Assembly: GCF_025766255.1 (NCBI RefSeq)
Contig: NW_026516677.1
Coordinates: 1 to 64,000 of the forward strand
Source: Zychaea mexicana
Taxonomy: Eukaryota > Mucoromycota > Mucoromycetes > Mucorales > Lichtheimiaceae
Direction of reading: 5' to 3'
DNA: 64,000 nt
The stretch's first letter is position 1, and every line of letters begins with the position of its first letter. Position numbers and translations under genes: made by a program. Below, piece by piece: positions 23,448 through 36,521 of the stretch. The notes under the pieces are model-generated. The model saw only the letters and a list, made by a program, of their open reading frames with translations. It did not search any database and was not told where the DNA came from.

Positions 23448-24044
23448 TCAAGTTTCTTCACACCACCTCCCCTTTTCTTCGTCTTGTTTGATAACTCCCC
23501 AAAGTCTTACCACAATTCTTTCGGGCATGTCCTTGTTGCTGTCCGCTTGGAGCGGGTTTTGGCGTTTCTGGTCCGCCAGCTGCTTGCTTAGCTTGCCGTC
23601 TTGTTTCACCACGCCACGATTTTCAGCCTTTTTCCATACGTTTGTCCATAGTCATTATTTCCTTCTTTTCCTTGGCATATAATAAAAGCTGTGGGGTGTT
23701 CTTTCTTTTTACCTTGAGTCGACGTTGCTCCGCTGCTGCAAGCATAGCTTCTCTATCGCTGCCTGGACCACTGCCACTACCACCACCAGCAGAAGGAGAA
23801 GAGGCAGACGAGCCCAAAGCGTTTCCACCACCACCACCTAATGGTGCATTTGGCCGCTGTGCATTACCGTCGGCGGATCCCAATCGCTGTCCCTGATTAT
23901 TCTTTCTTGTGCCTAGACAATTTCCCTTTTGATGGAAACCAAAAAAAAAACCAGACATTAAGTTTTTGAAATTGTACACACATTCACGTTAAGCCATGGT
24001 ACGGCGTCCTGTTTTTGAAAAGAGTCCCAACAGAATGTTACCAT
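23448..24044 (-). CDS. SVIP-like small Cdc48/p97-interacting protein
   Basis: The model has three exons: 24044-24042 (the ATG alone), 23925-23713 and 23627-23448, 131 residues. The protein starts MGNCLG, an N-myristoylation and palmitoylation-type start like mammalian SVIP. A Gly/Ser/Asn-rich stretch follows, then the segment REAMLAAAEQRR (about 60-71). That segment fits the VCP-interacting motif R-x5-A-A-x2-R that binds the N domain of the AAA ATPase Cdc48/p97. The block AENRGVVKQ directly after it also resembles SVIP. Such proteins tether or inhibit p97 at the ER in protein quality control. The start is inferred: the only way I found to give the MGNC start is an intron directly after the ATG with a good GTAACA donor. 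The C-terminus after residue 111 is uncertain, because a donor at 23510 could lead to a different last exon. Confidence 0.7.
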
Positions 24045-27000
24045 AGACTGTATGTAATATTTATTGTAAGACCTCAAGGAAGCTCAGTTTTTGGAAACGA
24101 TGGAAGGCACGCCCCCACAACCCAAAATGGCTCGGAGAAAGAATTATGCGAATATGTTGCATAGTAACGGGTGCGTGCCCATTATCTCATAGCTACTTTA
24201 TAGTACGTGCGTAACAACGTCTTGCAACAACCAAACTTGAAACGCCATCTTTTTTCTCTTCCTTGAAAGGATGGTATCATTGTTTGTCTTTTTTCTAAAA
24301 CCCACATTCCATCGCTGTGCCAACTGTTTGTGTGCCCCGGCCAGCAACAACAACCGATCATTTGTAATAGGGTTAGCCAGAAATGGGTTGTCTTTACAGT
24401 CTATTTTTTAGCTTATCTTTTTTTATATAGCTTATGCATCAATTAATACACATGCATTTCGAATGGGGACACCCGATCGAACACAGCATTAGCGCTGAAA
24501 TAGATAAAATGGAAAAGAAGATGTTTCTTTTTTTTTCCAATTCAGCCAGCAGACGATAGAGGTCCATTCATATCAAAGATCCACAGCAACTGTTGTGTAT
24601 ACAGCCGCGCACCCCTCCCCTTAATGATGTCTACTTGCGTCAATGATGGGTAAATAGAAGATTCCTATGTATGATTATACAGTTATACATTGAATCGATT
24701 TCCGATCATGCAAGTTACCAGGGCCTGACTATACAGTATATGCTTTTTTCGGTGAACAAGCAGCAGGAAGGAGGGAGGAAGGGGGAATGTTTATTCGTCT
24801 CAGAAAAAGCATCGCCAACCGGCGCTAAAGGAACACATGCATCATGATCTTGCCGTCTGATACACTCATAGTAATGATAATAAAGAAATTGATCTCGATC
24901 AAATAAGCTTTTCTTCTACCTATATTCAGAGTGTAAGATCCCCGAGCAGTGTTGTTGTTTCGGGTGATGCGCATGCTGTTGTCTCCTCAATTACTTTGAT
25001 ATTCCTTTTTGTTTCTAATTTGTTAATTGGATTAAAGAATTGGTATGTAATTTCTTCCTTAGTCGACTCGGATACGCTATTTTCTTATCATCAATTACGT
25101 ACAATTACATTTGTCACCAGGCAATGGCAATGATGGAAAAAGGAGCCCTGACAAGGGTAGCCTTCATTATATCAAATTATTATCAGAGCTGATGGAAAAA
25201 AGAGCTTTTTTCATCCAAGCACTTGCGTCTTGGGTCCAACGTCTGTTGCTAACATTTGCTATTTCGAATCAAGACATTTTGAAGTATATCACCGGCGCTT
25301 AGTAGTATAATGTAGTATTCACCTGCCTACTATACACCTTCGACAGAAAACTCTACATACATTTTATGTTTAGTAATAAAAGAGCACAAAAGTCTTTCCA
25401 CTGTCGCTTCCGCCCACCTTTAAAAAGATTGTCTTAGATTAAAGAGATATGGTAGACCTCAAGAAGATCTTGCCACAAAGAATTTATGTACAGTAGTACC
25501 CTATTGAAGCAAAACCTGGGATCTAAAAATTTGGACTCTTTTGAAGAATAGATATTTAGCTACCTGCTATCACTGCGGCTACCTGCAAATACATCCGAGT
25601 CAGATTGCCTGCGTTGTATCCCTATATTTTGCTGCAGCATATCTCCAACCCTTCTAGGAGGGTTGGTGAAGAGAGGCTTACTTGATACCGATATAAAACG
25701 AGGTCCTCAGCTTGAAGATCATTCAGAGATGTATTACTATTATCATCGGTAGAAAACTTGGATTGCACTGCTGCCCTTATTGAACTTACCCTCTACGTCA
25801 TATAATTGAATGTTTTAAAATCTAATAGAAGATAGTGGGGATGTCTGTCATAGTACTTTATGGTTTCTACTCATTAGCTTATGAGTTATTCTAACGCTCC
25901 AGTATACCGACGGCGTAACTTTTTTTTTATGATTTTTGAATGAGTAGTATACATGTATCGTACTCATCGTCCGATCGACCTCTGTCCAGCCTCGACAAAG
26001 CATTCCTGAAGAACCGCTTCTCGGGTGTCACTTTGCCATGCTCCAACACTGATGCCGTTGTCGATGCTGCTGTTTCATGTGTATATAGTATTCTACGATG
26101 CCCGGACCCACGAAAGCATGATTGCTGATGCATGTATACCAGAGCAAATCGGTTATACGTTTCTGCAAGTGTCAAAACAAGGGTATAAAACATAACTTTG
26201 TTGTGGATCTATTCACTGGATGGATTTCGGAAATGTAAATATCTGTTAACTTTGGTTGTCTTGGAAAAAGCGAGTAGGACGCCAACAAAATTAACGCACA
26301 TGTGGATTTTACTTGCTGCTGTATAAGAAATGTTTCATAGTCGCCCTTCTTAAACGCACAAAGCCGCCGTAATGATATCATGCTCTTGCTCTTGGCTGCT
26401 GCTTCTCAGCAGGAACTAACACTCTAATACTTTACTCCAATGAAAACAGTATGCATATCGCACGAGATTAGCAATGTTATTTATTTAAGTTTTCAGCGAT
26501 CTGTGCCACCGATTAGACGAAACTTGAAATTGAAAGGTGTCAGTTAAGAGTATTTAGTATTTTCTGCTTATTTTTCAAACCATACAATGACTCATAATAA
26601 ATTTTGGTAAAATGCACTTTGAAACCTGTGAACGCTATTAAGGATATGTCATTTGCGTATTTTTATGGTAACACTGCAGTACAGTGGACGAGGTAGATCA
26701 TATATCTCTTCTATCATTTTGCATTATTGAGAGCTACAGTAATCTTTTTTGCAATTATCATAATACTGTTTAAATGTTAATGAGCTTTAAATCCTTATGA
26801 TGTAATCTATGGCTGTAATAGCTTATGGTTTACAAAGGCTTTTAGAGTCAAACAAGTATATCTTGATTGAATAATAGTCACTTTGACTGCATGATTATTT
26901 ACCACATTATATTAGCGATAGTGAGTTGCATAAGCAAGAAGCTGCTGTGGTTTTTTTATTCACCAGTACAGTAGTTGAAACCATGCAGGTATAGTATCAT

Positions 27001-28607
27001 ATCGGCTTCTACTTCTTTCTAGCACTAACACTTGAATCCCTCCTAAACAACGCTGGACTAAATCTTCAAGCCGACAACAACATATAACCGTAAATGAACG
27101 ACGCTGTCGTAATATGTCTGTATTATTGTACATTGTCATTGTATTTGCACATGCATATACGCAAAAAGTCCAACCTAAGCTCCTAAAAGTGCAATTCCTT
27201 GTATGTATCTCTTACACCCTTATTGCCTTGTTGAATATCTTCAACACGTAATATCCGCTCCTAGCCGCGCCATTCTCTTTCTCAATGCAAATCTCTCGTA
27301 ATTTCCATTAACAAGACTCAATCATACTGTTTTTTCGTAACCTCTTTTAAGATCAGCCTTTCTATTTCAACCAAGCTCTTATTCCTTCGCGTACCTAGAG
27401 CAAATGCGTGTATCTATCCCACAAGGAGTTACTTGCTCACACAAATCAGGCCCTAAATTTTTTTATTGAGGTCACATTTCAGCAGCCGATCGTAGCACGA
27501 AGCCCGGATTCCCGGAATGCCTCAGGTGGTACAGCAGCACTTTTTTTTCTTTTGTTTTATGTCAATGCCTTCATTACATGCATATATATACTTCTTTAGC
27601 TCATGGAACACAAAGTCTTCCACTAAAGTATATTGAAAAACTTATACCACTTTAAATGTCAAATATACATCCTAATAATCACATGATTTTTCCACATTTA
27701 TACTTCTTTTTCTCGATCGCTAATTATTTTCCAGTCGCGTACAATATATTTTGATAATCATCTTGGGTACACACAGTCATTTTTACTTTTGTGTACAGAT
27801 TATCATCAGAGCAACATCGTCAAATAGTTCACAGAAAGCCGTCAAGTAAAAGGGAAAAGAAACCATCACAGTGCTAGGTGGCAGTAGCGTCATGAAAACT
27901 CCGACAAGCGTTTTTTTTTAATCCAAAAAGGATCGATCAAGAAGTACAAAGCAAAAGAAGCAGACATCGTTTAAAAGGGGTTAGGAGTAGTAGAGCCATT
28001 AGCTACTATAAGCCGAGGCGAAGAGGGTGATAATTAGCAGCATACAAGTCTAGTTGACGTGTATGTGACGGAAGGTTTTCTAGAATGTACAAATCCAGTA
28101 TTCATGCGGGTTGCCAAAAAAAATGGCAAATATGGCTCGGTAACAAAAAAAAATTATACGAAATGCTTAATGGTGCTTGTTCGTATTGACAATGTGAAAC
28201 AAGGATAGAAGATCATAAAAGTGGGCAATGATGTTGTGTATTGATACCATAGATGTCCAAAACAAAACAACTAGCATGCAGTGTGCATTTGGATCAGATC
28301 CATGATGAAAACCTTAAGATTGTTAGGTTTCTGCGGTTCACCTTGAATATCTCTCTTTCCCCCACCCCCAGCCTTTCAGCTTGAGTGCTCGATCATTTAG
28401 CTCCCAAACGCACCAGCAACTTTCGGTCCTTTTGTTAACTTGTGCGCTGCCCTGACCTTTCGAGACAAATGACTGCCTTTTTTTAAGGGAAATCCCCATA
28501 ATTCGCCTTTAAACACTTCACGCACTTCTCCCAACCCACCTTAACACCCCTCCCCCCAAAAACGTAACGTACTACGCGGGCAAAACGCGCGACCTACCCT
28601 AATCCCG
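24045..28607. other. 4.6-kb gene-poor region
   Basis: No gene can be supported. Open frames are short and AT-rich. An open frame on the minus strand near 25.9-26.4 kb (Arg/Ser-rich, in two frames) may be a relic of something coding, but no family is recognised. A perfect 8-base hairpin lies at 25645-25666. The last kilobase before 28608 is pyrimidine-rich and probably the HIR1 promoter. No tRNA was recognised. Confidence 0.45.
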
Positions 28608-31600
28608 ATGATCATTTTCAAACCAAGTTGGATCACTCATTCAGGTTTGCCTTCCCCATTTAACTTTCCTTTTAAAACGTTTCATACCTTACACTTTTTT
28701 TTTTCTCTCCTTTTGCATTTACAGATCGTGCCAAAGGCGTTAAGCCTTGCGTATATTCTATTCATGTCCATCCTGACGGAAAACGATTAGCTACAGGCGG
28801 ATTAGGTAAACACGCTGCAAAAACAAAAAAAAAACAGAAAAAAATGATAGAAACTTGTTACGAACAACAACAGCCCTTTCGTTATTCTTCAAACTTTAAA
28901 AAATGATTATGTTAACGCCAATCGACGAAATATACATTCTGCATAGATGCCACTGTTAAAATATGGAGCACGGAACCCCTTTTTGACGAAGTAGCAGAAC
29001 AGAATCCCGATTGCCATCAATTGCTGTGTACCATGCAACGACACAGTGGTAAGATATCAGTTAATAGATAAGCAAAAATTAGCTAATATGCTTTTGCCCA
29101 TACAAAAAAGCACTGGATTATATATCTGATGGTAACTGATATACAATGATAATGATGGGTAATTAATTATTGCTAGGTGCGGTGCTTTGCGTTCGGTGGT
29201 CTAACAATGATGGACGCTACCTTGCGTCTAGTTCGGATAATGATAACGTTATCATTGTATGGGAACTCGACAGGTAATATTATTATACAGACACCTGATT
29301 TTCTCCTTGATTTTATTTTGATAACTTTTCGTTGTCTCGTACACGCTGATACATACTAATGTTACGTACAAAATATACCTGTTGACCATTACGCCCGTAT
29401 CCGTTCTATCAATATAGAGATGCAAGTTCAGAAGTAGTGTTTGGCAGTGCCGCAGTAAACCACGAGCCTTGGCGACCTGTCAAATATCTTCGAGCACACG
29501 AATCTGGTAGATTATCATTTCTTCTTATTACCCACAATGCAACGCGGTGGGAGGTGGACACGGGTTACAGTTATTAGTATCGTTCAGCTGGACTTATATT
29601 GCTTTTATCATGTAGACGTTCAAGATTTAGCGTGGTCCAAGGATAATCAATACTTGGCTTCTTGTGGCGTCGATGGTGTAGTAGTAGTATGGAATGGGTC
29701 GGATTTCTGTAAGTTATACATACATTGGTGTGTCTTTCCAATGGATCGTCATAAGCAACATATTTTATAATGCATGTCCTGGTTTAATTAACTCGCTTAT
29801 CTTTTGTTATGATGATTATAGCACAAGTCACAAAAATCGATCAGAATGGAGGATTTGTTAAAGGAGTAACATGGGATCCTGTGGGCAAATACTTGGCATG
29901 CCAGTCCGATGATAAAATGCTGAAAATATGGCGCACATCTGACTGGGGACTTGAGCAAGAGATTAAAGCACCCTTCATCAATGCACCCGGCACAACACTA
30001 TTTCGACGGTTGAGGTACGTAATTGGTTGCGCTTTGTCAAGATATGATAACGTACACGATTTTTGTCCCCTCATAACTAAATGAACTTGTTTTTCTCGCA
30101 CACATAGTTGGTCACCGAACGGTTCGCATATTGTCGCATCCAATGCAGTGAATGGTGTACATTGTATTGCCGCGGTAGTGTCTCGAGAGGATTGGGCTAC
30201 GGATGTATCTCTAGTTGGCCACCAGCTTCCGATTGAAGTAGCAGTAAGTCTTTTTTCTATTAGTGCCGTGTTTTGGATATATATTGAAGAAACGAGACTG
30301 GGCGAAAGTTGTTAAACTCTCAATGTGATGTAAACGCATGTTTTTACTTAGTGCTTCAATCCAAAATTGTTCTATCTCCCTAATGAAGAAGACGGCACCA
30401 ACAGCAACGACAACAATGAAGCATCGAAATCTAACTCCCGGGAAGCTCCTGCCACAGTGTGCGCGTTGGCCGGTCAAGATCGCGGCGTATCCATATGGGT
30501 GACTAAATACTGCAGACCTATTATTGTAGCAACAGACATTTTCGATGGCAACGTATATGATTTAGCTTGGTGTGTAAATCGTGAAAGAATGTTGAAACTT
30601 GATTACAGAATTTCAGTGATTATGCTAACCAGACGTAATCATATATGGATAGGTTCCCTGACGGACGCACACTATTAGCATGCTCTCATGATGGCACGGT
30701 GGCTTGTTTGCGACTGGACGATACATTTTCTCAAAGTGCATCTGATGAAGAGGTGCTAGAACAGTTAACACAGTACGGTTATAGAGGTGCAAATGGAACG
30801 GCTGCCAACGGCATATATCCAGAAAGCGCTGAGCAACTCGCACGTGAAGAACAAAATGCAATTGCGTCTAAAACGAAGCGCATAGCAGATATCATGGGAT
30901 CAACAGCAGCAACTTCTACTACTACTGCTACAACAACGCAAGCGACAACAGAAGTACCAATACCAGTCACCAATATCAGCACTAGCAGCGATATCAATCG
31001 AACGACTGACAATAATGTCATGGCCACTCCTAACAACAGTAATAATAATATTAGCATCAATAATACTCATGCATCCGCAGCACTTCCATCATCATCAGCA
31101 TCAGCATCAACACGAAACGGCCTAGTTATCGATTCACATAAAGCAAACCAACAAGCAGCCGTAGTAGCATCATCACAACCAACCGACGCAGATTTCACCT
31201 CCTCTTCAGAAAAGCTAAACACCATCACAGAGCAAACCGTAACCATTGGCAAGGATGGGAAACGAAGGATAAAACCGGTGACTATTCGAACCAAAACCTC
31301 CATGTCCCCACGACCTAGTGGTTTACGATCTAACTCACCGCAAACCAAGGTAAAGCACTTTTTGAAACTTTATCCATCTCCTAAAGCATGTACATATCGG
31401 TTGTCAATACATATATATATGCACAATAACTCAAGAAACACATTACTTTCCTTTCTCAACAACCAGATCCAGTTTCAGGATGAAGCGAGACCAGCGGCAT
31501 TAATCATGACGCGCAATGATCCAACCACTGTATATGAATTCCCTTCGGCCAATATACCAAGTACGACTGGCGTAAGATCCATTGCAACGGGTACAAAGCG

Positions 31601-33214
31601 ACCTCCGGGATCGGAAACGCAAATGGACGTGGATGATATTGAACGGACTCGCAAACGGCCTGTATGGCTGGATTCAGCAATGTTACCACCGGCTGCTTTG
31701 AAGAGCAAAATCCGATTAGGCGTGCCCAAAGTCAAATCCACAGTGATCCGACCATTACGGGATGACGCGACAAAGGCCGTAGTCATGGAGTGTGATAATC
31801 CAGCTAGAGCTGAAGACGATTCCGACGGCGAATCCGATAATGAACAGAAATGCGCCCGGTTAACTGTCACTTTGAAAGGCCAGACAATGTGGCAGGATTA
31901 TTTACCGAGTGCTGTCATGCTGATGACCGGCAATGGTCGATTTTCAGCTGCCGCTTGTGAAGATGCGAGCATTCATGTCTACTCGAGCGCGGGTCGAAGG
32001 ATACTCCCACCCATGGTGCTTGAAAGCACGCCTGTTATTTTACACTGCACTGATCAATGGCTTTTATGTTTAACGTGTACTGGACTTTTGTATACATGGT
32101 AAGCGTTCTCTTTGACTTGTACAAGTGCAAAATTCTAATTCTTTATATCATCCAGGGATGTCATCAAAATGACTAGCTGTCTAGATGGCGTATCTATTGC
32201 TCCGGTACTCAACGTTGCCCGTTTACCAGAAAGCACAGATGATGATGGCTCAGACGAGCGTCAAGACGCGCCTAGTATCAAAGATGTTCGGATCCAAAAG
32301 AACGGCATCCCATTGCTTATTACGAATTATCGACAAGCATTTGCATATCATTTGGGCATGAAAGTTTGGATGCGCATCAGCGATGCGTGGTACATTATCT
32401 CTGAGTTCTGGAACTCGGGCATGGGTGCACCCACCGATTATCCCCTGGGCTGGCTCTCAACGGCCATGTCATTGAATACAGGCTTGGATCCACTCGGACC
32501 AGCCATGTTGTCATTGTTGGAGGGTAAAAAGGAGGCTGCAAGTGCGATCACTCTAAGCCATCTGGAGGTACAATACGTTTTCATGAGGAGGTCAGGATAT
32601 ACACTTGGATTAGAAGATTTCTAAATCTGGCTCTGGTTTTATTTTTTATCCAATATTAGATACAAATTGCAGTAGCTGCGCTATTGGAATCACCTGTAGA
32701 GTATCGAGATTGGCTCAAACAATATGCAACACGATTGTCCCGTGAAAACGCACAAGAAAAGGTCAAGGAATTGTGTCGTTGGCTAGTTGGACCACCGTTT
32801 ATGTAAGTTATCATGTCCTTTATCGGCAGTGTGATCCGTTATCACTGACCCAGAAAATTGTTTCCTTTTCAAATAGATCCAAGGATGATCAACCGTGGGA
32901 GCCTTCAGTGCTGGTACAAGTTTTTCCAACAGTTTCCCTTGCCTCTTATACATTTTTTCCATGCTAGCATGATTTTGCTTACATGATTGTGTTTTCTCTT
33001 TTCAATCATAGGGTTCGCTGTCAAAACATGAACTCCTCAAAGAGATACTCCCGCTACTAGGTAACATCTCTTTTTTAGTAATCCACTTCACGTGAGAAAA
33101 AGGAAAGACAAAGTTTTTTACTTGGCATTAATGCATGGCCCCACCCCCACTTTTATAGGCTCAAACCGCCGACTTCAACGAACCGTGGATGAGTTCAGCG
33201 CCTATCTTCTTTAA
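28608..33214 (+). CDS. HIR1: HIRA/Hir1 histone H3-H4 chaperone subunit
   Basis: Sixteen exons join in frame to 1023 residues: 28608-28644, 28725-28805, 28947-29048, 29177-29273, 29418-29506, 29616-29708, 29822-30014, 30108-30243, 30352-30569, 30653-31349, 31467-32098, 32156-32567, 32660-32802, 32877-32913, 33012-33060 and 33159-33214. HIRA deposits H3-H4 independently of replication and silences transcription. The N-terminus KPSWITHS...SIHVHPDGKRLATGG is diagnostic. About seven WD repeats fill residues 1-375 (for example DLAWSKDNQYLASCGVDGVVVVWN). A Ser/Thr/Asn-rich linker follows, then the B-domain GKDGKRRIKPV (about 548-558), the Asf1-binding element. The C-terminal Hira domain (about 640-1000) holds LVGPPF-type helices. 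The length equals human HIRA (about 1017). The nucleus is the expected site. Confidence 0.95.
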
Positions 33215-33392
33215 TTTTCTGTACATGTTTTAAAACTTTTACATAAAAAAAAGGCCGTCTCCTTTTTCTTTGAACGGGCTAACCGAAATACTACGTGAAG
33301 AAGCTATACAAGGATTTTTTTTTCTTTTGGCGTGTATGTATGTATCTCTTTTGTACAAAAGTTGTCTCTCCATACTTTTGGGAAAAAATCTA

Positions 33393-34938
33393 TTATAAAA
33401 GTCGTGTAGCAAAAAAGTTCAGGCCCGAAGAGCCGCTTTTACTGCTTCCTTTTTGTGCGGGGATGGTAGTAACAGTCGAATCCAGCGACTCGGTATTGCT
33501 CGGCACCAGCCGACAATAATAGTAACCATCCTCTCCTGGACGAGCCTCCTGTTTGAGCAGCGTGTCCTCCTCAGAAGACTGTTGATGATCATGTCGTGCA
33601 GCACCAGCAATAAGTCTTTGCATGTCAGAAGCATAAGCATCCACAACGCCATCCGGCATAACCTGACGACATCCAAAAGTATAGAGCAGACGATCCTCCT
33701 CGGTCGTCCAATGCAGGGAGCACAATCTGTATTCTATTGCTATCGACGTCCCGGATCGATCGACCATGCGATGATGACGCACACACGCATCAAAGTAGGG
33801 GCCCTTGCAGACCGAGCAAGTTTTAGCGGTTGCCAGATAAGGCGCTATTTCTCGTGGAATATTGCGTGGTTGTAGCTGTTGGTGCAGTAGTCGCCTGGTG
33901 CTGCTGCTACTGCTGCTGCCGGTGGCGTTGCTATACCTCAGTTTGATCAATTGCCTGGCACATGTTTCTACGAGTGATGGGGGATCGTGTGGTAGCCTCA
34001 ATGGTACTGTCTCGGGAAACCCGCAATGATCGGCCATGAGTTTTCTTATGGAGGGCATGTCGGCTATCTCGGCCGGCAAAGAGGTCAATAACGGGTTGTC
34101 CCCGATATGGAATGTTGCTAGCCGTTTGAGACGACCCAGCTGATAGGGTAAATGGACAAGTGAGTTATTGTTGACAATCAGAACACAAAGGTCGTCCAAA
34201 GTGCACATGGATGCCGGTAACGTGTGGAGTTGGTTATGGCTCACGTTGACAGCGCGTAGTCGGTTGAGTCGATGAATGGAATTCGGAAGAGCGACAATAC
34301 GATTGTATGAAAGGTTCAAGACGCGCAAGTGTGTAAGGTTTCCCAGTTCGTTGGGTAGCGTTCGGATCTGGTTATGCGACCTGTTTGCTCCGGTAAGAAG
34401 ACACCGTAATAGCAAACACAATGCATGTAAATAATCAAGCTCTTTTATGATTATTGTAGAATAGGATACCTAGGTTTTTCTGTTGTCCCTTTTTTTTCTT
34501 TCTTTTCCCTTACAAGTTGAGTTGAGTAAGACTCACGAGTGAACCAATACCGGCGCCTAATCGAACGAGTCCTCTACCCGTCAAATCCATCGCGACCGAG
34601 GGCATGGTTCGATGATCGACAGTGACTTCTTGAAGTCCTTCGGCGCGTACTTCTTCTGATTGTCGTCGCCGCCGACGCCAAGTCGCACTTTCTGGATCAT
34701 CATCGTCTGCGTCTTCATAATACTTTTGGTCGATATAGGCCAAGTCCTCGGCAAGTTTGGTATATTCCAGACGGTAAAAGTCGGGATTGTCAAGGACAAG
34801 GTCTTGGTCTTCTTCTTCTTCTATTTGTCGTTTTCCGCCGCCATGCAGCGGGTCATGGACTTGCAATGCCATAGTACTGAGAACATTGTTGCCGGTAAAT
34901 GCAAATGGCTCATTGTGCTTGCTGTTTTGTTGACCCAT
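33393..34938 (-). CDS. Leucine-rich repeat protein with C-terminal Cys/His module
   Basis: Two exons (34938-34514 and 34380-33393) encode 470 residues. The chosen ATG gives MGQQNSK, a good N-myristoylation start; an earlier in-frame start at 35028 would add 30 hydrophobic residues and is less likely. An acidic and Arg-rich segment precedes about six typical LRRs (about 120-270, units such as LTHLRVLNLSYNRIVALP), of the SHOC2/RSU1 type that make a solenoid for protein binding. After a Ser run, a compact module carries C-x2-C...C...HH...C...HW (about 330-375, TCSVCKGPYF to LCSLHW), possibly metal-binding. The tail is Ser/Gln-rich. No catalytic domain is seen, so it is probably a membrane-tethered scaffold in signalling. 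It converges tail to tail with HIR1, with only 178 bases between. Confidence 0.88.
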
Positions 34939-35935
34939 ATTGTTGTCATTCAGTTTCCCCAAAATATAATAAACCAAGCAACAACCTTGGCTCAAGTAAC
35001 GATAATAATAGCAGGGAAAAAAAAGCACGCAACAGATTCTTTTTGGTAACCCACGCCTTATATAATGCTTGCTCGGGAAAACTCTTTTGCCTTAAAGTAG
35101 AGAGTTTAAAACGATAGTGATTGCTTCTTGTTATTGTTGTGCATACAAAAACTTCCCTTTTATTCCGAATCTGTAAATTTCGGGTCTTTCGAACTTGTAG
35201 AAATTCTTGAACGTTCAACGATCTTCCTCTTATTAAGCAACTACTATGCAAGCAGGTGAGATCGTTTCTAAGATATCTTACCAATAGCAGTATCATCGAG
35301 GGAAAATAGAAAATGAGGATGGTCCTCTTCTTCTCATCAAAGTCCTTTTTCCACCACCGCCAATACGATGACTAGTAGGATACTTTCTCGTAATGTATTA
35401 GTACTTTGCTTTTAAAATATAAAAATTCTTGAGCTCCATCTCTTATCTGTATCATATACGGATAGGCGTCGTCAACTTATTTCGCATCTAGACTTAACAA
35501 ATATAGCATACTAGTACTATCATTAACCCAACACAAGAAGTAGAAAAGTAGTACCTTCCTTCGGCCATTCCCCCGGTCCATATGATTTTTCGTTGCGTCA
35601 CAATATCAATATCATCAACACCATGCTCTGCATGCACGGATCACATCTTTTTTTTTTCCACAGCCCGGCAAGTGCGGGTTCCATTTTTCCGATAAGGTTT
35701 TGACTAAAAGTAATACACAGTTTCCTGGGAAAGTTATAGTAGACGAACGGCGAGAATCGTAACGTGTCATTATCTTTCTTAAACGCTGTCTAGATTCTAG
35801 TACTTATATTCTGATCATATCAAGAATAAGAGGTAAGGAGCTTAGTAGGTCGTCGTCATTATTATTATTTAGCCTTTAAAGAAACAGCAAGCTATACATC
35901 ATCGGTAATCCAAACCAAAATGCACTGACAGGGAT
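34939..35935. other. Upstream region of the LRR gene
   Basis: About 1 kb, AT-rich, containing the presumed LRR-gene promoter. No other gene is supported. Confidence 0.5.
35056..35065 (-). promoter_or_regulatory. TATA-like element upstream of LRR gene
   Basis: The minus strand reads TTATATAAGG about 120 bases upstream of the chosen LRR-protein ATG. Because it lies so close to 35028, it argues mildly for the downstream ATG at 34938. The function is inferred from position. Confidence 0.35.
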
Positions 35936-36521
35936 ATGACAGTGCTTGAAATTGGATATCAAGCCCCTCCGTTGAGCCAAAATGCTTCTGCGAACAGCTT
36001 GTTTCTAAATAAAGACCTTGTCAGAAGGCTTTTAGAAGCATTCTATCAACATGATCCCATCAATCCAACACAACAGCTCGTGATTGGCTTCTTTGTAATC
36101 ATGATAGGACACTTGTACGAAAAACGTTGTGAACAGAAACCACACTGCAAATGTCCTTTAACTACAGTACATGAAATTTATACGTACAATTAAGATTCAT
36201 ACTAATTTGCTTAGCTGTACTAAAATGACAGCTATAGTTAATTGTTTCTTGACGGAACAGAAAGTGAGAGAATTGATACGAGACTACGTTATGACCAAAA
36301 AACAAATCAGAAAGGTAGTCTAAGTATAGTCTTCAGCTAAATGGTTTTAACAATCCTCTTGGTATCTTTTTACTCTAGTATGTACGGTACATAGAACATG
36401 TGGAAGTTATATACCCAATTACTTTGCGTGCTTCATTAAGGTTTATCAGTGGTTGTTTTCGGCTTCATTGGATGAAGGCCGCCGGAATAATACTGGTGAC
36501 CAGAGACTACCCCAAGAGATG
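35936..36521 (+). CDS. Possible unrecognised spliced gene or relic
   Basis: An open frame from ATG 35936 (MTVLEIGYQAPPL..., 85 codons) is followed by a second frame containing VNCFLTEQKVRELIRDY. The second frame leads through a good intron (donor near 36315, pyrimidine-rich acceptor TCTAG near 36379) into YVRYIEHVEVIYPITLRASL and stops at about 36521. The composition, Leu/Arg/Lys helices and the clean 3' intron suggest true coding origin, but I recognise no family. How the first piece joins the second is unclear. It may be part of the transposon whose remains follow immediately to the right. Treat as tentative. Confidence 0.3.

Noticed and set aside
25940..26381. Small open frames on both strands near 26 kb
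   Set aside because: The composition is suggestive but there is no family, no clear splice sites and no start; described only as part of the gene-poor region.
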